Part shown: positions 1 through 7,355 of the stretch, piece after piece | How positions within the stretch are numbered: the first letter of the stretch is position 1 | Layout: each line of letters opens with the position of its first letter | Assembly: GCA_027011425.1 (NCBI GenBank) | Contig: JALUZX010000103.1 | Span: forward strand, 1 to 13,013 | Source of the DNA: Planctomycetota bacterium | GTDB taxonomy: Bacteria > Planctomycetota > UBA1135 > JALUZX01 | DNA length: 13,013 nt | Direction of reading: 5' to 3' | Position numbers and translations under genes: made by a program | Notes under the pieces: model-generated | Seen by the model: only the letters and a program-made list of their open reading frames with translations | Database searches by the model: none | Told to the model about the DNA's origin: nothing

Positions 1-10
1 TAAGAAATCA

Positions 11-170
11 GTGACGGTCACGACAAAAGTCCCGGACCCTCGAAAATTCCAAGAAATTCGTGACCTTCCCCCAGTTGGAAATTTTGTGAAGCCCCCGCCG
101 GAGCGAGGCCGGATCGGAGATCCGGGCTCGTGACGTCGGGGGGCCAGTTCCGACGCAGTCACCGAGTCAC
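11..170. promoter_or_regulatory. Cluster of six GTGAC/GTCAC motifs
   Basis: GTGAC or its complement occurs at 11-15, 17-21, 60-64, 130-134, 158-162 and 166-170. The first two form the odd palindrome GTGACGGTCAC (11-21), and the last two are direct copies separated by CGA. By chance well under one copy would be expected in 160 bp. The copies could be half-sites for a DNA-binding protein, or a by-product of the nested stems described at 12-201. No regulator gene lies in the window to pair them with. Confidence 0.35.
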
Positions 171-201
171 GAACTGGACAAGACTTTTGTCGCGTCTGTC
201 A
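12..201. repeat. Structured element: 20-bp imperfect inverted repeat enclosing three hairpins
   Basis: No gene is visible here. The outer arms 12-31 and 182-201 pair over 20 positions with two mismatches and one G-U wobble, including a perfect 11-bp core (CGACAAAAGTC at 21-31, GACTTTTGTCG at 182-192). Inside lie three more stems. AAAATTCCAA (43-52) pairs with 75-85 with one bulged base. CCGGATC/GATCCGG (109-115/119-125) extends by CGAG/CTCG across one G-G mismatch, spanning 104-130. CCAGTTC (144-150) pairs with GAACTGG (171-177). Competing pairings exist, for example TTCGTGAC (57-64) with GTCACGAA (166-173) and CGTCGG (134-139) with CCGACG (150-155). The form fits a multibranched RNA, a small MITE-like palindromic element, or a protein-binding array. 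I see no clear target-site duplication, and the function is unknown. Confidence 0.5.
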
Positions 202-280
202 AACCAGTGCCCTTTTCAAAGGGTGCGCAGGAATCACCGGTGAAAGTTGGCAAGTCCGCCCCCCAAGGACAGGTTTTGGG

Positions 281-338
281 CGTAAGCCCCGCTGGGGCGT
301 GAACCCACCCTTCCCGGCTTACGTTTCATCCTTTTTTT
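281..338 (+). terminator. Candidate intrinsic terminator, 8-bp stem and delayed T-run
   Basis: CGTAAGCC (281-288) pairs perfectly with GGCTTACG (316-323). The 27-base apex could form a small inner stem, and GCCCC/GGGGC offers a competing fold. TTTCATCC follows the stem, and then seven T (332-338). The T-run starts nine bases after the stem, which is later than in a textbook terminator. It could end a transcript that covers the structured element at 12-201, or that comes from further left. Confidence 0.4.
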
Positions 339-364
339 CAAGCCGTCCTCGTTCCACAAGCCCC

Positions 365-370
365 TAAAAT
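365..370 (+). promoter_or_regulatory. Candidate -10 element of the DUF3160 gene
   Basis: TAAAAT matches the sigma-70 -10 consensus at five of six bases and sits in a locally AT-rich patch of an otherwise GC-rich region. It would start transcription near 377, leaving a leader of about 24 bases before the ATG at 401. No convincing -35 hexamer lies 16-18 bases upstream, so this is tentative. Confidence 0.3.
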
Positions 371-400
371 AACTCTAACGTCCAACATGTGGGGGGATGC

Positions 401-3400
401 ATGAAGTTCGGGATGTTGCCTTGGCTGGGGCTTTTTCTGGGATTGGGTTTTCCTGGTGTGGTGAGGGCCGGCCCGCCGGGTGGCATTTCCAGACCCGGGA
501 ATGGGGAAAAGATCCTTGGGCTGGAGACCTGCAGGTTGAAGGGGGAAGAGGTGAAACTCCTCCTCCGCCGGGGGTTCCTGGTCACGGAAAAACGGGCCAG
601 GGGGATGGCCGATCTCTACGAAGTCTTCGACCCCCAGGACGGAGGGCTTGCCACCCTGGTCACCACCGATTCCCTCCTGGAGCCTGTCATGGAGGCGGCC
701 TTCCTGGTCTTTCGGGCCTCCTGGGCCGAGGAAGGAAAGGGCCTGCCCTCTCTGCTCCGCCGTTGGATCGCCGGGCTTTCCGGCAAGGGGGCCGGTCCGT
801 GGCCCAAGGCCTGGCGCCTGGCGGGGGGAGTGCTTTGCGTTTCCTTGGGAGTCCTGAAAGGTAAGAGAGCGCTCCAGGATCTTCCTTTGCCCGGGGAAAT
901 CCTCCAGGCGGCGGGGCAAGAGCTGGACCGGATCTCCCGGAAGAGGACGGCCTGGTCTCCCTTGCTGGGCCGGACCATTGTGTATGGGGCTTTTCCCCTT
1001 TCTTCCCCCCTGCCCGGAGAGGGTCTCTTCGGCGGGTGGGTCTCTCCGGCCCGCCTGAAAGCATGGTTGGGCCAATGCGCCTTCATGTTGGACGACCCGG
1101 TCCAGACCCGGGCGGCCTTCCTTCTGGCCGCCACGGCGCCAAAGGGGTGGAAGCAGGCTTTTTCCCTGGACCGTTCCCTTGTGGGTCCCCTGGAAAACCT
1201 GGGAATCGGCGCCTACCAAGAGGCCCTCCAGGAAGCGGGGGGGCTGGAAGCAGTCCAAGCAGGAACCAAGGGATGGGAGAAGGCCCTTGCCTTCTTGAAA
1301 GGCCGGGTCGTTCCGGGAAAGGCCCTGCTGGTCGAAGGTCCCAAGGGGAAACGTTGGATTCGGTTCCGGCAGGGCGGCCGGACCTGGAACTTTCTTCTTC
1401 CTCCCCTTTCCTGCGCCTGGGCCGAGTCCTTTCTGGGCGTCCGCCTGGGCAAAGGGCTGCTCCTGGACGGGCCGGGGCTCTCCCCAGACGCCGAGGCCCT
1501 TCAGTGGGGTGTATATGGTAAGCCCGCTCATCCCTCGGGCCTTGTTCTCGCGGGAGGAGTGGGGAACTCCTGGGCCCTGGGGAAGGCCCGTTCCTATTGC
1601 CTCCATTTCCTCACGGGGATTCCCTGGGCGCCCGGGATGGCCAAGGGGGCTTACGATTGGAACCTGGTTCGCGGGATTCTCGCGCCCCGGGCGGAAAAGC
1701 CCGCTTCCTTGCAGGACCTTTTCTGGGATCTCTTTCGGGCGATTACGAGAGACAAGCCCCCTGGGAAGGCCAACAGAGAATGGTATTTCTCCTCTCCCGC
1801 CTGGGCGGAACGCCGCGCCCGGACGGGGCTTGCCGGATGGGTCTTGTGGAGGCGCGCCGCCGGGCCGTCCGTCCGAAGATGTCTGTGCTTTGTGGGAGCC
1901 GCCGGGTTCAGCAACCTTGGCTATGTCGTTCCCACTTGCGCGGAGCTGGAACGTTTCCGGCGTTTTGTCGCCTTTCTCAGGAAGGTCGCTCCGGGAGTAA
2001 AACCTCTCCGGGAGCCCCTGGCCAAGGCCAACCGCCTCGTGGAAAGAGTCTACCAATTGCGCCGGAAGCAGGAACAAGGCCGGCCCTGGAACCAGGAGGA
2101 CCAGGATTTCTTCGCCCACTACGGGAAAGCCCTCAAGCTTAGGAAGGATATAGGCTTTGGGAACCGAGTCCAGGAGAAGACTCCCCACGCCTATGCCTGC
2201 AACGTGGGGGACCTGAAGGCCGACAGGGGAAGGACCCTGGAAGCCGAGGCCCCTGAAGCCTCTTTGTTCGCCGCCCTGGCCCTTCCCAGGAGAATCTATG
2301 CCCTCGTCCGGATCGGCGGCAAATGGTACCTCGCCCGGGGGGGAGTCCTGGATTACCGGGAATTCGCCCTTCCCGTGGAAATGACCCTGGACGACCAGGG
2401 GTGGAGGGATGTCCTGAAAACCCGGCCCGCCGCGGGCCGCCTTCCCGGGGGGGAAAAGGGGCCGGGCAAACGGGAGGGTCGGAGATTGAGCCTCTGGTCG
2501 GCCATCTCGGCGAAGGACCCGGTTGCCTTGGAAGCGGCCCTCCTCCTTTCGCGGAGACCCGAAGGGGCAAAGGATGGGTTGCTTCGAAGGCTGGTGGGAA
2601 AAGCGCGGAAGGCCTGCCGCGACCCCTGGATCCGGGCACTTGCGGATGAGAAGTTCCGGCCCCCCGGAAGGGACGGCCTTCTTTTCGCCTTGAAAGTCCT
2701 CTGGAAAGGGGATGTGGACTTCGCCCTGGTTCCCCCGCCGCGAAGGATGGATTTCGCCCGGCGGGCCGCCCGGAAGGCGGCGGAGGTGAAGAAAGGGTGT
2801 CCCTGGAAGTTTTTCCAGGCCCTTCTCCGTTGGGACCGGGAGGTGTGGGCGGAGGCCTTCCAGGCCTGGTTCGAGGCGGGTCCAAGACTGGACGCCTCTT
2901 CGGCTGTCCGGGTCCTCCTCGAATTTCTCAGGGCTCCCGGACCAGGGATCCCTCAGATACTCCCCGAGCCCGCCAGGCTTCGACTGGCCGGGAAGGTGGT
3001 GGAGAAGTGGGGGAAAGCCTTCGAAGGTGTTTTCCTCGGTTGGAAATACCCGGAGAAAACAAGACTTTGTAAAGCTCTTTTCCTGGCCTGGAGCCCCCGG
3101 GGCTTCCGGTTGCTGGACCAAGTGATCCAAAAGGCGCCGGGAGGATTCCTGAAGGTCACGACATCCTACCTGACCTGGAACCGTGAAACGCCCTTGCCGG
3201 AGGGAACTCTCCGGTATTTTCTGGCGAAGATCCGGGAGGGCTCTGTGGGGGGAGACCTCTATTTCCTGTTTCTCTACTTCCTTCTCAAAGAAGGCAAAGC
3301 CCCGGGAGTGAAGTCGATCCGGAAAGGGTGGAAGATTTTTACCGCCCGGCTCCTTCGTGAGGGCAAAGGGAAAGACGGGGAAGGGGCTTCCATGGAGGAT

Positions 3401-3694
3401 GGATTCCCAACGGAGGATTGCCTGTCGGATTTGCTTCTCGCCCAGCCCGGGCCGGTTTTGGGATGGGTCCGGGAGGAGATCGAGAAGGGCAAAAAGGATT
3501 GGGTCTCCCCCTGCCTTGTTAAGGCGGTGAAGTTGATCACCCATACCTGGAAAAATTATTTTCCTGGAGCTCTCCCCCCGCCCCCTCTTCCAAAGGTTTT
3601 CCAGGGAAGGAACGTGACGGACTGGGCGGCCTTGGAGCAGTGGCTCCGGGAGGGGCGAAAAAGATTGGAAATCGCCCGAACCGGTGGTGGATAA
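401..3694 (+). CDS. Exported divergent DUF3160-like protein with long C-terminal extension
   Basis: The 1097-residue product begins with a signal peptide: hydrophobic core at residues 5-19 and a likely signal-peptidase site after VRA (residue 23), so it probably acts in the envelope. I chose the ATG at 401 over an in-frame GTG at 389 because the signal peptide then begins MKF and a purine-rich GGGGGGA precedes it. Residues about 45-680 carry the order of landmarks I associate with DUF3160: RGFLVTE then VTTDSLLEP (about 58-94), SPAWAERR (about 465-471), GYVVP (507-511) and IYALVRIGGKWYLARGG with DYREF (about 632-655). DUF3160 has no established function. The family's usual histidines after TTD, and its RHDT motif, are missing. 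Residues about 690-1097 match nothing I know; they look helical and basic, possibly a helical-repeat domain. Codon use matches the neighbours. It is convergent with dnaE, 26 bp away. The DUF3160 call is from recalled motifs, with moderate confidence. Confidence 0.65.
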   Translation: MKFGMLPWLGLFLGLGFPGVVRAGPPGGISRPGNGEKILGLETCRLKGEEVKLLLRRGFLVTEKRARGMADLYEVFDPQDGGLATLVTTDSLLEPVMEAAFLVFRASWAEEGKGLPSLLRRWIAGLSGKGAGPWPKAWRLAGGVLCVSLGVLKGKRALQDLPLPGEILQAAGQELDRISRKRTAWSPLLGRTIVYGAFPLSSPLPGEGLFGGWVSPARLKAWLGQCAFMLDDPVQTRAAFLLAATAPKGWKQAFSLDRSLVGPLENLGIGAYQEALQEAGGLEAVQAGTKGWEKALAFLKGRVVPGKALLVEGPKGKRWIRFRQGGRTWNFLLPPLSCAWAESFLGVRLGKGLLLDGPGLSPDAEALQWGVYGKPAHPSGLVLAGGVGNSWALGKARSYCLHFLTGIPWAPGMAKGAYDWNLVRGILAPRAEKPASLQDLFWDLFRAITRDKPPGKANREWYFSSPAWAERRARTGLAGWVLWRRAAGPSVRRCLCFVGAAGFSNLGYVVPTCAELERFRRFVAFLRKVAPGVKPLREPLAKANRLVERVYQLRRKQEQGRPWNQEDQDFFAHYGKALKLRKDIGFGNRVQEKTPHAYACNVGDLKADRGRTLEAEAPEASLFAALALPRRIYALVRIGGKWYLARGGVLDYREFALPVEMTLDDQGWRDVLKTRPAAGRLPGGEKGPGKREGRRLSLWSAISAKDPVALEAALLLSRRPEGAKDGLLRRLVGKARKACRDPWIRALADEKFRPPGRDGLLFALKVLWKGDVDFALVPPPRRMDFARRAARKAAEVKKGCPWKFFQALLRWDREVWAEAFQAWFEAGPRLDASSAVRVLLEFLRAPGPGIPQILPEPARLRLAGKVVEKWGKAFEGVFLGWKYPEKTRLCKALFLAWSPRGFRLLDQVIQKAPGGFLKVTTSYLTWNRETPLPEGTLRYFLAKIREGSVGGDLYFLFLYFLLKEGKAPGVKSIRKGWKIFTARLLREGKGKDGEGASMEDGFPTEDCLSDLLLAQPGPVLGWVREEIEKGKKDWVSPCLVKAVKLITHTWKNYFPGALPPPPLPKVFQGRNVTDWAALEQWLREGRKRLEIARTGGG

Positions 3695-3695
3695 A

Positions 3696-3722
3696 GACCC
3701 TTTCGCGGGCGACGGAAGGGTC
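3696..3722 (-). terminator. Hairpin between the convergent DUF3160 and dnaE genes
   Basis: GACCCTTTCG (3696-3705) pairs with CGGAAGGGTC (3713-3722) over ten positions including one wobble, with a seven-base loop. It overlaps the dnaE stop codon. Read on the minus strand it is followed by a weak T-rich tail (TTTATCC). On the plus strand no T-run follows. It may end dnaE transcription, and possibly slow transcription from both sides. Confidence 0.4.
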
Positions 3723-6700
3723 AGCCGCTCCTGGCCCAGCGGTTTCTTCTGGGGAGTGGGGGGAGGGGCGCAAGGGTCATTTCCACGGAGCCTTTGCCCA
3801 GGCGCTTTTCCAGTTCTTCCAGGAAGGTCTCGGTGACGGTCACGGAGAAGCCGGGGGAAGCCATGACGCAAGCCTTGTCCCTTTCCCCGCGGAAGGCCAG
3901 GAAGATGCGCTTGTCCCCCCGGTTTCGGCCGATCCATTCGGCGAATTCTTCCAGCTTCTCTCTTCTTTGGATCCACTCGTCGGGGAGGGTGAGAAGAAGG
4001 CTCTTGATTCTCAGGCGCATCATTTCTTCGGGCGTGTAAACCGTCTCCACCCGTATCTCCGGCTGGGGAGAGACGTGGAGGTTTCCCCGGAGAAAGACGA
4101 TGGCGTCTTCGTGGACCCGGCTCTTGACCTCCGCCCAGGAGGAGGGAAAGAAAATCAAGGGGACCTTCGCGGTCAGGTCGTCCAGGACAGCCCGGGCCAT
4201 TTTCTCTCCCAGGTGGGGGCCCGGTTTCTTGATGGGCCTTTCCTTCAATTCCGTGATGATCCCCGAGACCGAAACCTCCATGGGTGAGCCGTTGGTTTCG
4301 GCCGAAAGAAGCCCCTCCAGGGAATTCCCCGCCAAAGTCAGGTAGAAGGGCTTCTTCCCCTCGAATGGGTGCCCTGTTAGGAAGAAACCCAAGGCTTCTT
4401 TTTCCATGGCCAGCCTCTGGGCCGGGGAAAGTTCACGATTGGCGCGCTTCGGGGGGCGTGGGATCGTCTTTCCCTTGGGCTTTCCCGCCGGGGCGGCGCC
4501 GAACAGGGAGGCCTGGCCTCTCTTCTTGTCCTTTTGGAATTCCATGCCCACCCGCATACACCTGTCCAGGTCCTCCAGGGCCTCCAGGGGGCCTGGGGTG
4601 ATGGAATCCATTGCCCCCGCCTTGATCAAGGACTCCAGGGTTGCCCGGTTGCAGACGGACAGGTCCACCTCCTCGCAGAAGTGGGCCAGGTCCTGGAAAC
4701 CTCCCTCCAGGCCCTCCCTGGCCTGGATGATGGCCTGGGCCGCGTTTTCCCCCACCCCTTTGAGGGCCACCAGGGCATAACGGATGGCCTCTCCCTCCAC
4801 ATGGAATTCCACCCCGCTTTTGTTTACGTCGGGAGGAAGGACCCGGATTCCCCTGGCCTTGGCGTCCGCCACGAAGTGCTGGAGCTTGTCCGTGTCCCCG
4901 GCGTCGCAGGACATGAGGGCGCAGGAGAACTCCAGGGGATAGTGGGCCTTCATGTAGGCCGTCCGGTAGGCAAGGATGGCGTAGGCCGTGGCGTGGCTCT
5001 TGTTGAAACCGTACCGGGCGAATTTTTCCATGTTCCCGAAGAGATCGGCGGCGAACTTCTTTCCGTATCCTCTCTTGACCGCACCTTCGACGAACTTGCT
5101 CCGAAAGCCCGCCATGATGGCATCGTTCTTCTTGCCCATGGCCTTCCTGAGGGAATCGGCTTCGTTCATGGAGAAGCCGGCGATCTTTACGGAAATCAGC
5201 ATCACCTGTTCCTGGTAGACGATGTTCCCGTAGGTGTCCTCCAGGATCTCTTTCAGGTCCTCGTGGGGATAGGTGACGGGAAGGTCCCCTCTCTTGTTCG
5301 CCACGTAGGTGTCCACCATGCCCGATTCCATGGGGCCCGGCCTGTGCAAGGCGTTGAGGGCGATGATGTCCTCGAACTTGGTGGGTTGGAGTCTGACCAG
5401 GAGGTCCCGCATCCCTTTGGACTCGAGCTGAAAGATGCCCGCCGTGTCGGCCCGCCGGAGAAGATCGAACGTTTTCGGGCAGTCCAGAGGAAGGTGGTCC
5501 AGGTCGATCTCCACGCCCCGGTTCTCCTTCACCAGGCGGACCGCCTTGTCCAGGATGGTCAGGTTCTTCAGGCCCAGCAGATCCATCTTGAGCAGTCCGA
5601 TCCGCTCCACCTGGGTCATCTGCCACTGGGTGACCACTTCGCCCTGGGGCCTGGCAAGCGGCGCGTATTCCAGGAGAGGCTTGTCGGCGATGACCACTCC
5701 CGCCGCGTGGGTCGAAGGGTCCCGGGCGAGGCCCTCGATTTTCAGGGCGTATTCGAAGAGCCTCCGGTGGTCCTCGTCCACGTTTCGCAAGGCCGCCAAT
5801 TCCTGGTCCTTCTCCAGGGACTGCTTGAGGGTTCCTTCCGTGACCTTCTTGCTGATCTTGTCCACCTCGGCAAGGGGAACGTCCAGGACCCTTCCCACGT
5901 CCCGGATGGCCCGGCGGGCCGCCATGGTGGTGAAGGTGATGATCTGGCTGACCGATTCCCGCCCGTAACGCTCCCTCACGTATTCGATGACCTGCTGGCG
6001 CCCTTCCCGGCAGATGTCCACGTCGATGTCGGGCATGGAGATCCTCTCAGCGTTTAGGAAACGTTCGAAGAGGAGGTTGTAGCGCAGGGGATCCACGTCG
6101 GTGATGTGCAGGACGTAGGCCACGATGGAGCCCGCAGCCGATCCCCTTCCGGGCCCCACAGGGATTCCATTCTTGCGGGCGTATTGGATGAAATCCCATA
6201 CGATCAGGAAGTACGAGGCGAAGCCCATCTGGAGGACCACCTTGGTCTCCTTCTCCAACCGCTCCCGGGCCTCCCTGGGAGGTGGGTCCCCGTAGCGTTC
6301 CTTCAAGCCCTTCTCGCACAGGCGGAGGAAGAATTCCTCGGGTGGGGTCCCGTCTTCCGTCTTGAAGACGGGCAGGTGGTAGACGCCCCTGGGGATCTCC
6401 ACGTCGCACCTTCCTGCGATGGCCCGGGTGTTCTCCAGGGCCTCGGGAACGTCCCGGAAGAGGAGGGTCATCTCCTCGGGAGACTTGAGGTAGATCTCCC
6501 GGGTGTGCACCCGGAACCGGTCCTGGTCCGTAAGGAGGGCTCCCGTGTGGATGGCCAGCAGCACGTCCTGGACCTGCCAGTCCTCTTTTCCCAGGTAGTG
6601 GACGTCGTTGGTGGCCACAAGTCCCAGGGACAACTCCCGGGCGATCCGGGCGAGTCCTTCGTTCAGGTCCTCCTGGCGGGGCATGCCGATGCGCATGATC

Positions 6701-7233
6701 TCCAGGAAGAAATTGTCCTTCCCCAGGAGGTCCCTGTATTCGCCGGCGACCTGGAGGGCCTTTTTCTCTTCTCCTCTGGCCAGAAGCCTGTTCAGCTCCC
6801 CCGAGAGGCAGCCCGAGAGGGCGATGAGGCCCTTGGAATGGCGGGCCAGGACCTCCTTGTCGATCCTGGGCTTCCGGTAGAAGCCCTCAAGGTTGGCCAA
6901 TGAGGCAAGCTTGATCAGGTTGCGCCAGCCTTCCTCGTTTTCAGCAAGCAGGGTCAGGTGGGTGGTGGGGTTCCTTTCCTTGTCGGTCTTGAGCTTCATG
7001 GACCTGACGGCCAGGTAGGCCTCCATGCCCAGGATGGGCCGGATCCCCATCTTTCGGGCATGGTCGTGGAACTCCACCGCACCGTAGAGGTTTCCATGGT
7101 CCGTAAGGGCGATGGCATCCTGTTCGTATTCGGCGGTCTTGGAAAGAAGGGCGTCCACCGTGGAAGCCCCGTCCAGGAGGGAGTAGTGGGAGTGGACGTG
7201 AAGATGAACGAAACCGGGTCTTTCCTTGCTCAT
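3721..7233 (-). CDS. dnaE: DNA polymerase III subunit alpha (DnaE)
   Basis: This is the catalytic subunit of the replicative DNA polymerase, which extends DNA in the cytoplasm as part of the holoenzyme with the clamp and the DnaX loader. The 1170 residues match the DnaE1 length. The PHP domain (about 8-215) keeps the expected metal ligands: H12, H14, D21, H46, E71, H92, C142, D210 and H212. The polymerase core has the acidic motif PDIDVDI (401-407, catalytic D402 and D404) and the third aspartate D551 in KMDLLGL. GPGRGSAAGS and RYGFNKSHATAYA are also typical. QASLF (907-911) fits the internal clamp-binding motif, and an OB-fold region follows. The ATG at 7233 is chosen because PHP sequence begins at once (FVHLHVHSHYS) and AGGGAGAAAGG lies just upstream. 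The frame stays open further upstream, but that part overlaps the preceding gene and shows no homology. It lies 122 bp downstream of the spt-like gene on the same strand and may share its transcript. Confidence 0.97.
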   Translation of the reverse strand: MSKERPGFVHLHVHSHYSLLDGASTVDALLSKTAEYEQDAIALTDHGNLYGAVEFHDHARKMGIRPILGMEAYLAVRSMKLKTDKERNPTTHLTLLAENEEGWRNLIKLASLANLEGFYRKPRIDKEVLARHSKGLIALSGCLSGELNRLLARGEEKKALQVAGEYRDLLGKDNFFLEIMRIGMPRQEDLNEGLARIARELSLGLVATNDVHYLGKEDWQVQDVLLAIHTGALLTDQDRFRVHTREIYLKSPEEMTLLFRDVPEALENTRAIAGRCDVEIPRGVYHLPVFKTEDGTPPEEFFLRLCEKGLKERYGDPPPREARERLEKETKVVLQMGFASYFLIVWDFIQYARKNGIPVGPGRGSAAGSIVAYVLHITDVDPLRYNLLFERFLNAERISMPDIDVDICREGRQQVIEYVRERYGRESVSQIITFTTMAARRAIRDVGRVLDVPLAEVDKISKKVTEGTLKQSLEKDQELAALRNVDEDHRRLFEYALKIEGLARDPSTHAAGVVIADKPLLEYAPLARPQGEVVTQWQMTQVERIGLLKMDLLGLKNLTILDKAVRLVKENRGVEIDLDHLPLDCPKTFDLLRRADTAGIFQLESKGMRDLLVRLQPTKFEDIIALNALHRPGPMESGMVDTYVANKRGDLPVTYPHEDLKEILEDTYGNIVYQEQVMLISVKIAGFSMNEADSLRKAMGKKNDAIMAGFRSKFVEGAVKRGYGKKFAADLFGNMEKFARYGFNKSHATAYAILAYRTAYMKAHYPLEFSCALMSCDAGDTDKLQHFVADAKARGIRVLPPDVNKSGVEFHVEGEAIRYALVALKGVGENAAQAIIQAREGLEGGFQDLAHFCEEVDLSVCNRATLESLIKAGAMDSITPGPLEALEDLDRCMRVGMEFQKDKKRGQASLFGAAPAGKPKGKTIPRPPKRANRELSPAQRLAMEKEALGFFLTGHPFEGKKPFYLTLAGNSLEGLLSAETNGSPMEVSVSGIITELKERPIKKPGPHLGEKMARAVLDDLTAKVPLIFFPSSWAEVKSRVHEDAIVFLRGNLHVSPQPEIRVETVYTPEEMMRLRIKSLLLTLPDEWIQRREKLEEFAEWIGRNRGDKRIFLAFRGERDKACVMASPGFSVTVTETFLEELEKRLGKGSVEMTLAPLPPLPRRNRWARSG

Positions 7234-7355
7234 CCTTTCTCCCTGTCGCCCTTTTTCCTGAGTGCTCGCGGGACAAACTTTCCGGGAAGCCCCGCCGGGC
7301 CCCCTCGCGGGGACCCGCGATCCCCCTGAGGGGCGGACCTGCCGGGGGGATCCCC
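7234..7355. other. GC-rich spacer with palindromes between spt-like gene and dnaE
   Basis: The spacer holds a 12-bp palindrome GGGGGATCCCCC (7345-7356), a hairpin CGCGGGGACCCGCG (7306-7319), and a repeated GATCCCCCT (7319-7327 and 7349-7357). None is followed by a T-run on the minus strand, so they do not look like intrinsic terminators. They could slow polymerase or bind a protein between the two genes. The dnaE ribosome-binding site sits at its left end. Confidence 0.4.

Larger units (their letters stand above)
202..400. other. Non-coding leader region before the DUF3160 gene
   Basis: This stretch has no supportable coding region. It holds a short hairpin (CCCTT/AAGGG around 211-224), a 10-bp palindrome TCACCGGTGA (234-243), the hairpin plus T-run at 281-338, and a candidate -10 element before the next gene. 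Together with 1-201 it makes about 400 bp of gene-free, symmetry-rich sequence at the left edge of the window. The first three bases (taa) could be the stop of a gene to the left, but this cannot be tested here. Confidence 0.5.

Noticed and set aside
3833..3843. Second copy of GTGACGGTCAC inside dnaE
   Set aside because: It encodes the Val-Thr-Val-Thr stretch of DnaE in the other direction, so coding constraint explains it. It is a single isolated copy, not linked to the left-edge cluster.
338..3976. Very long open frame on the minus strand opposite the DUF3160 gene
   Set aside because: It is a shadow frame created by high GC. Its product is proline- and glycine-rich low-complexity sequence, it overlaps the dnaE end, and the plus frame has a signal peptide and family landmarks.
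4534..6057. 507-codon plus-strand frame within dnaE
   Set aside because: Antisense shadow of a highly conserved dnaE region; no start context and no recognisable protein.
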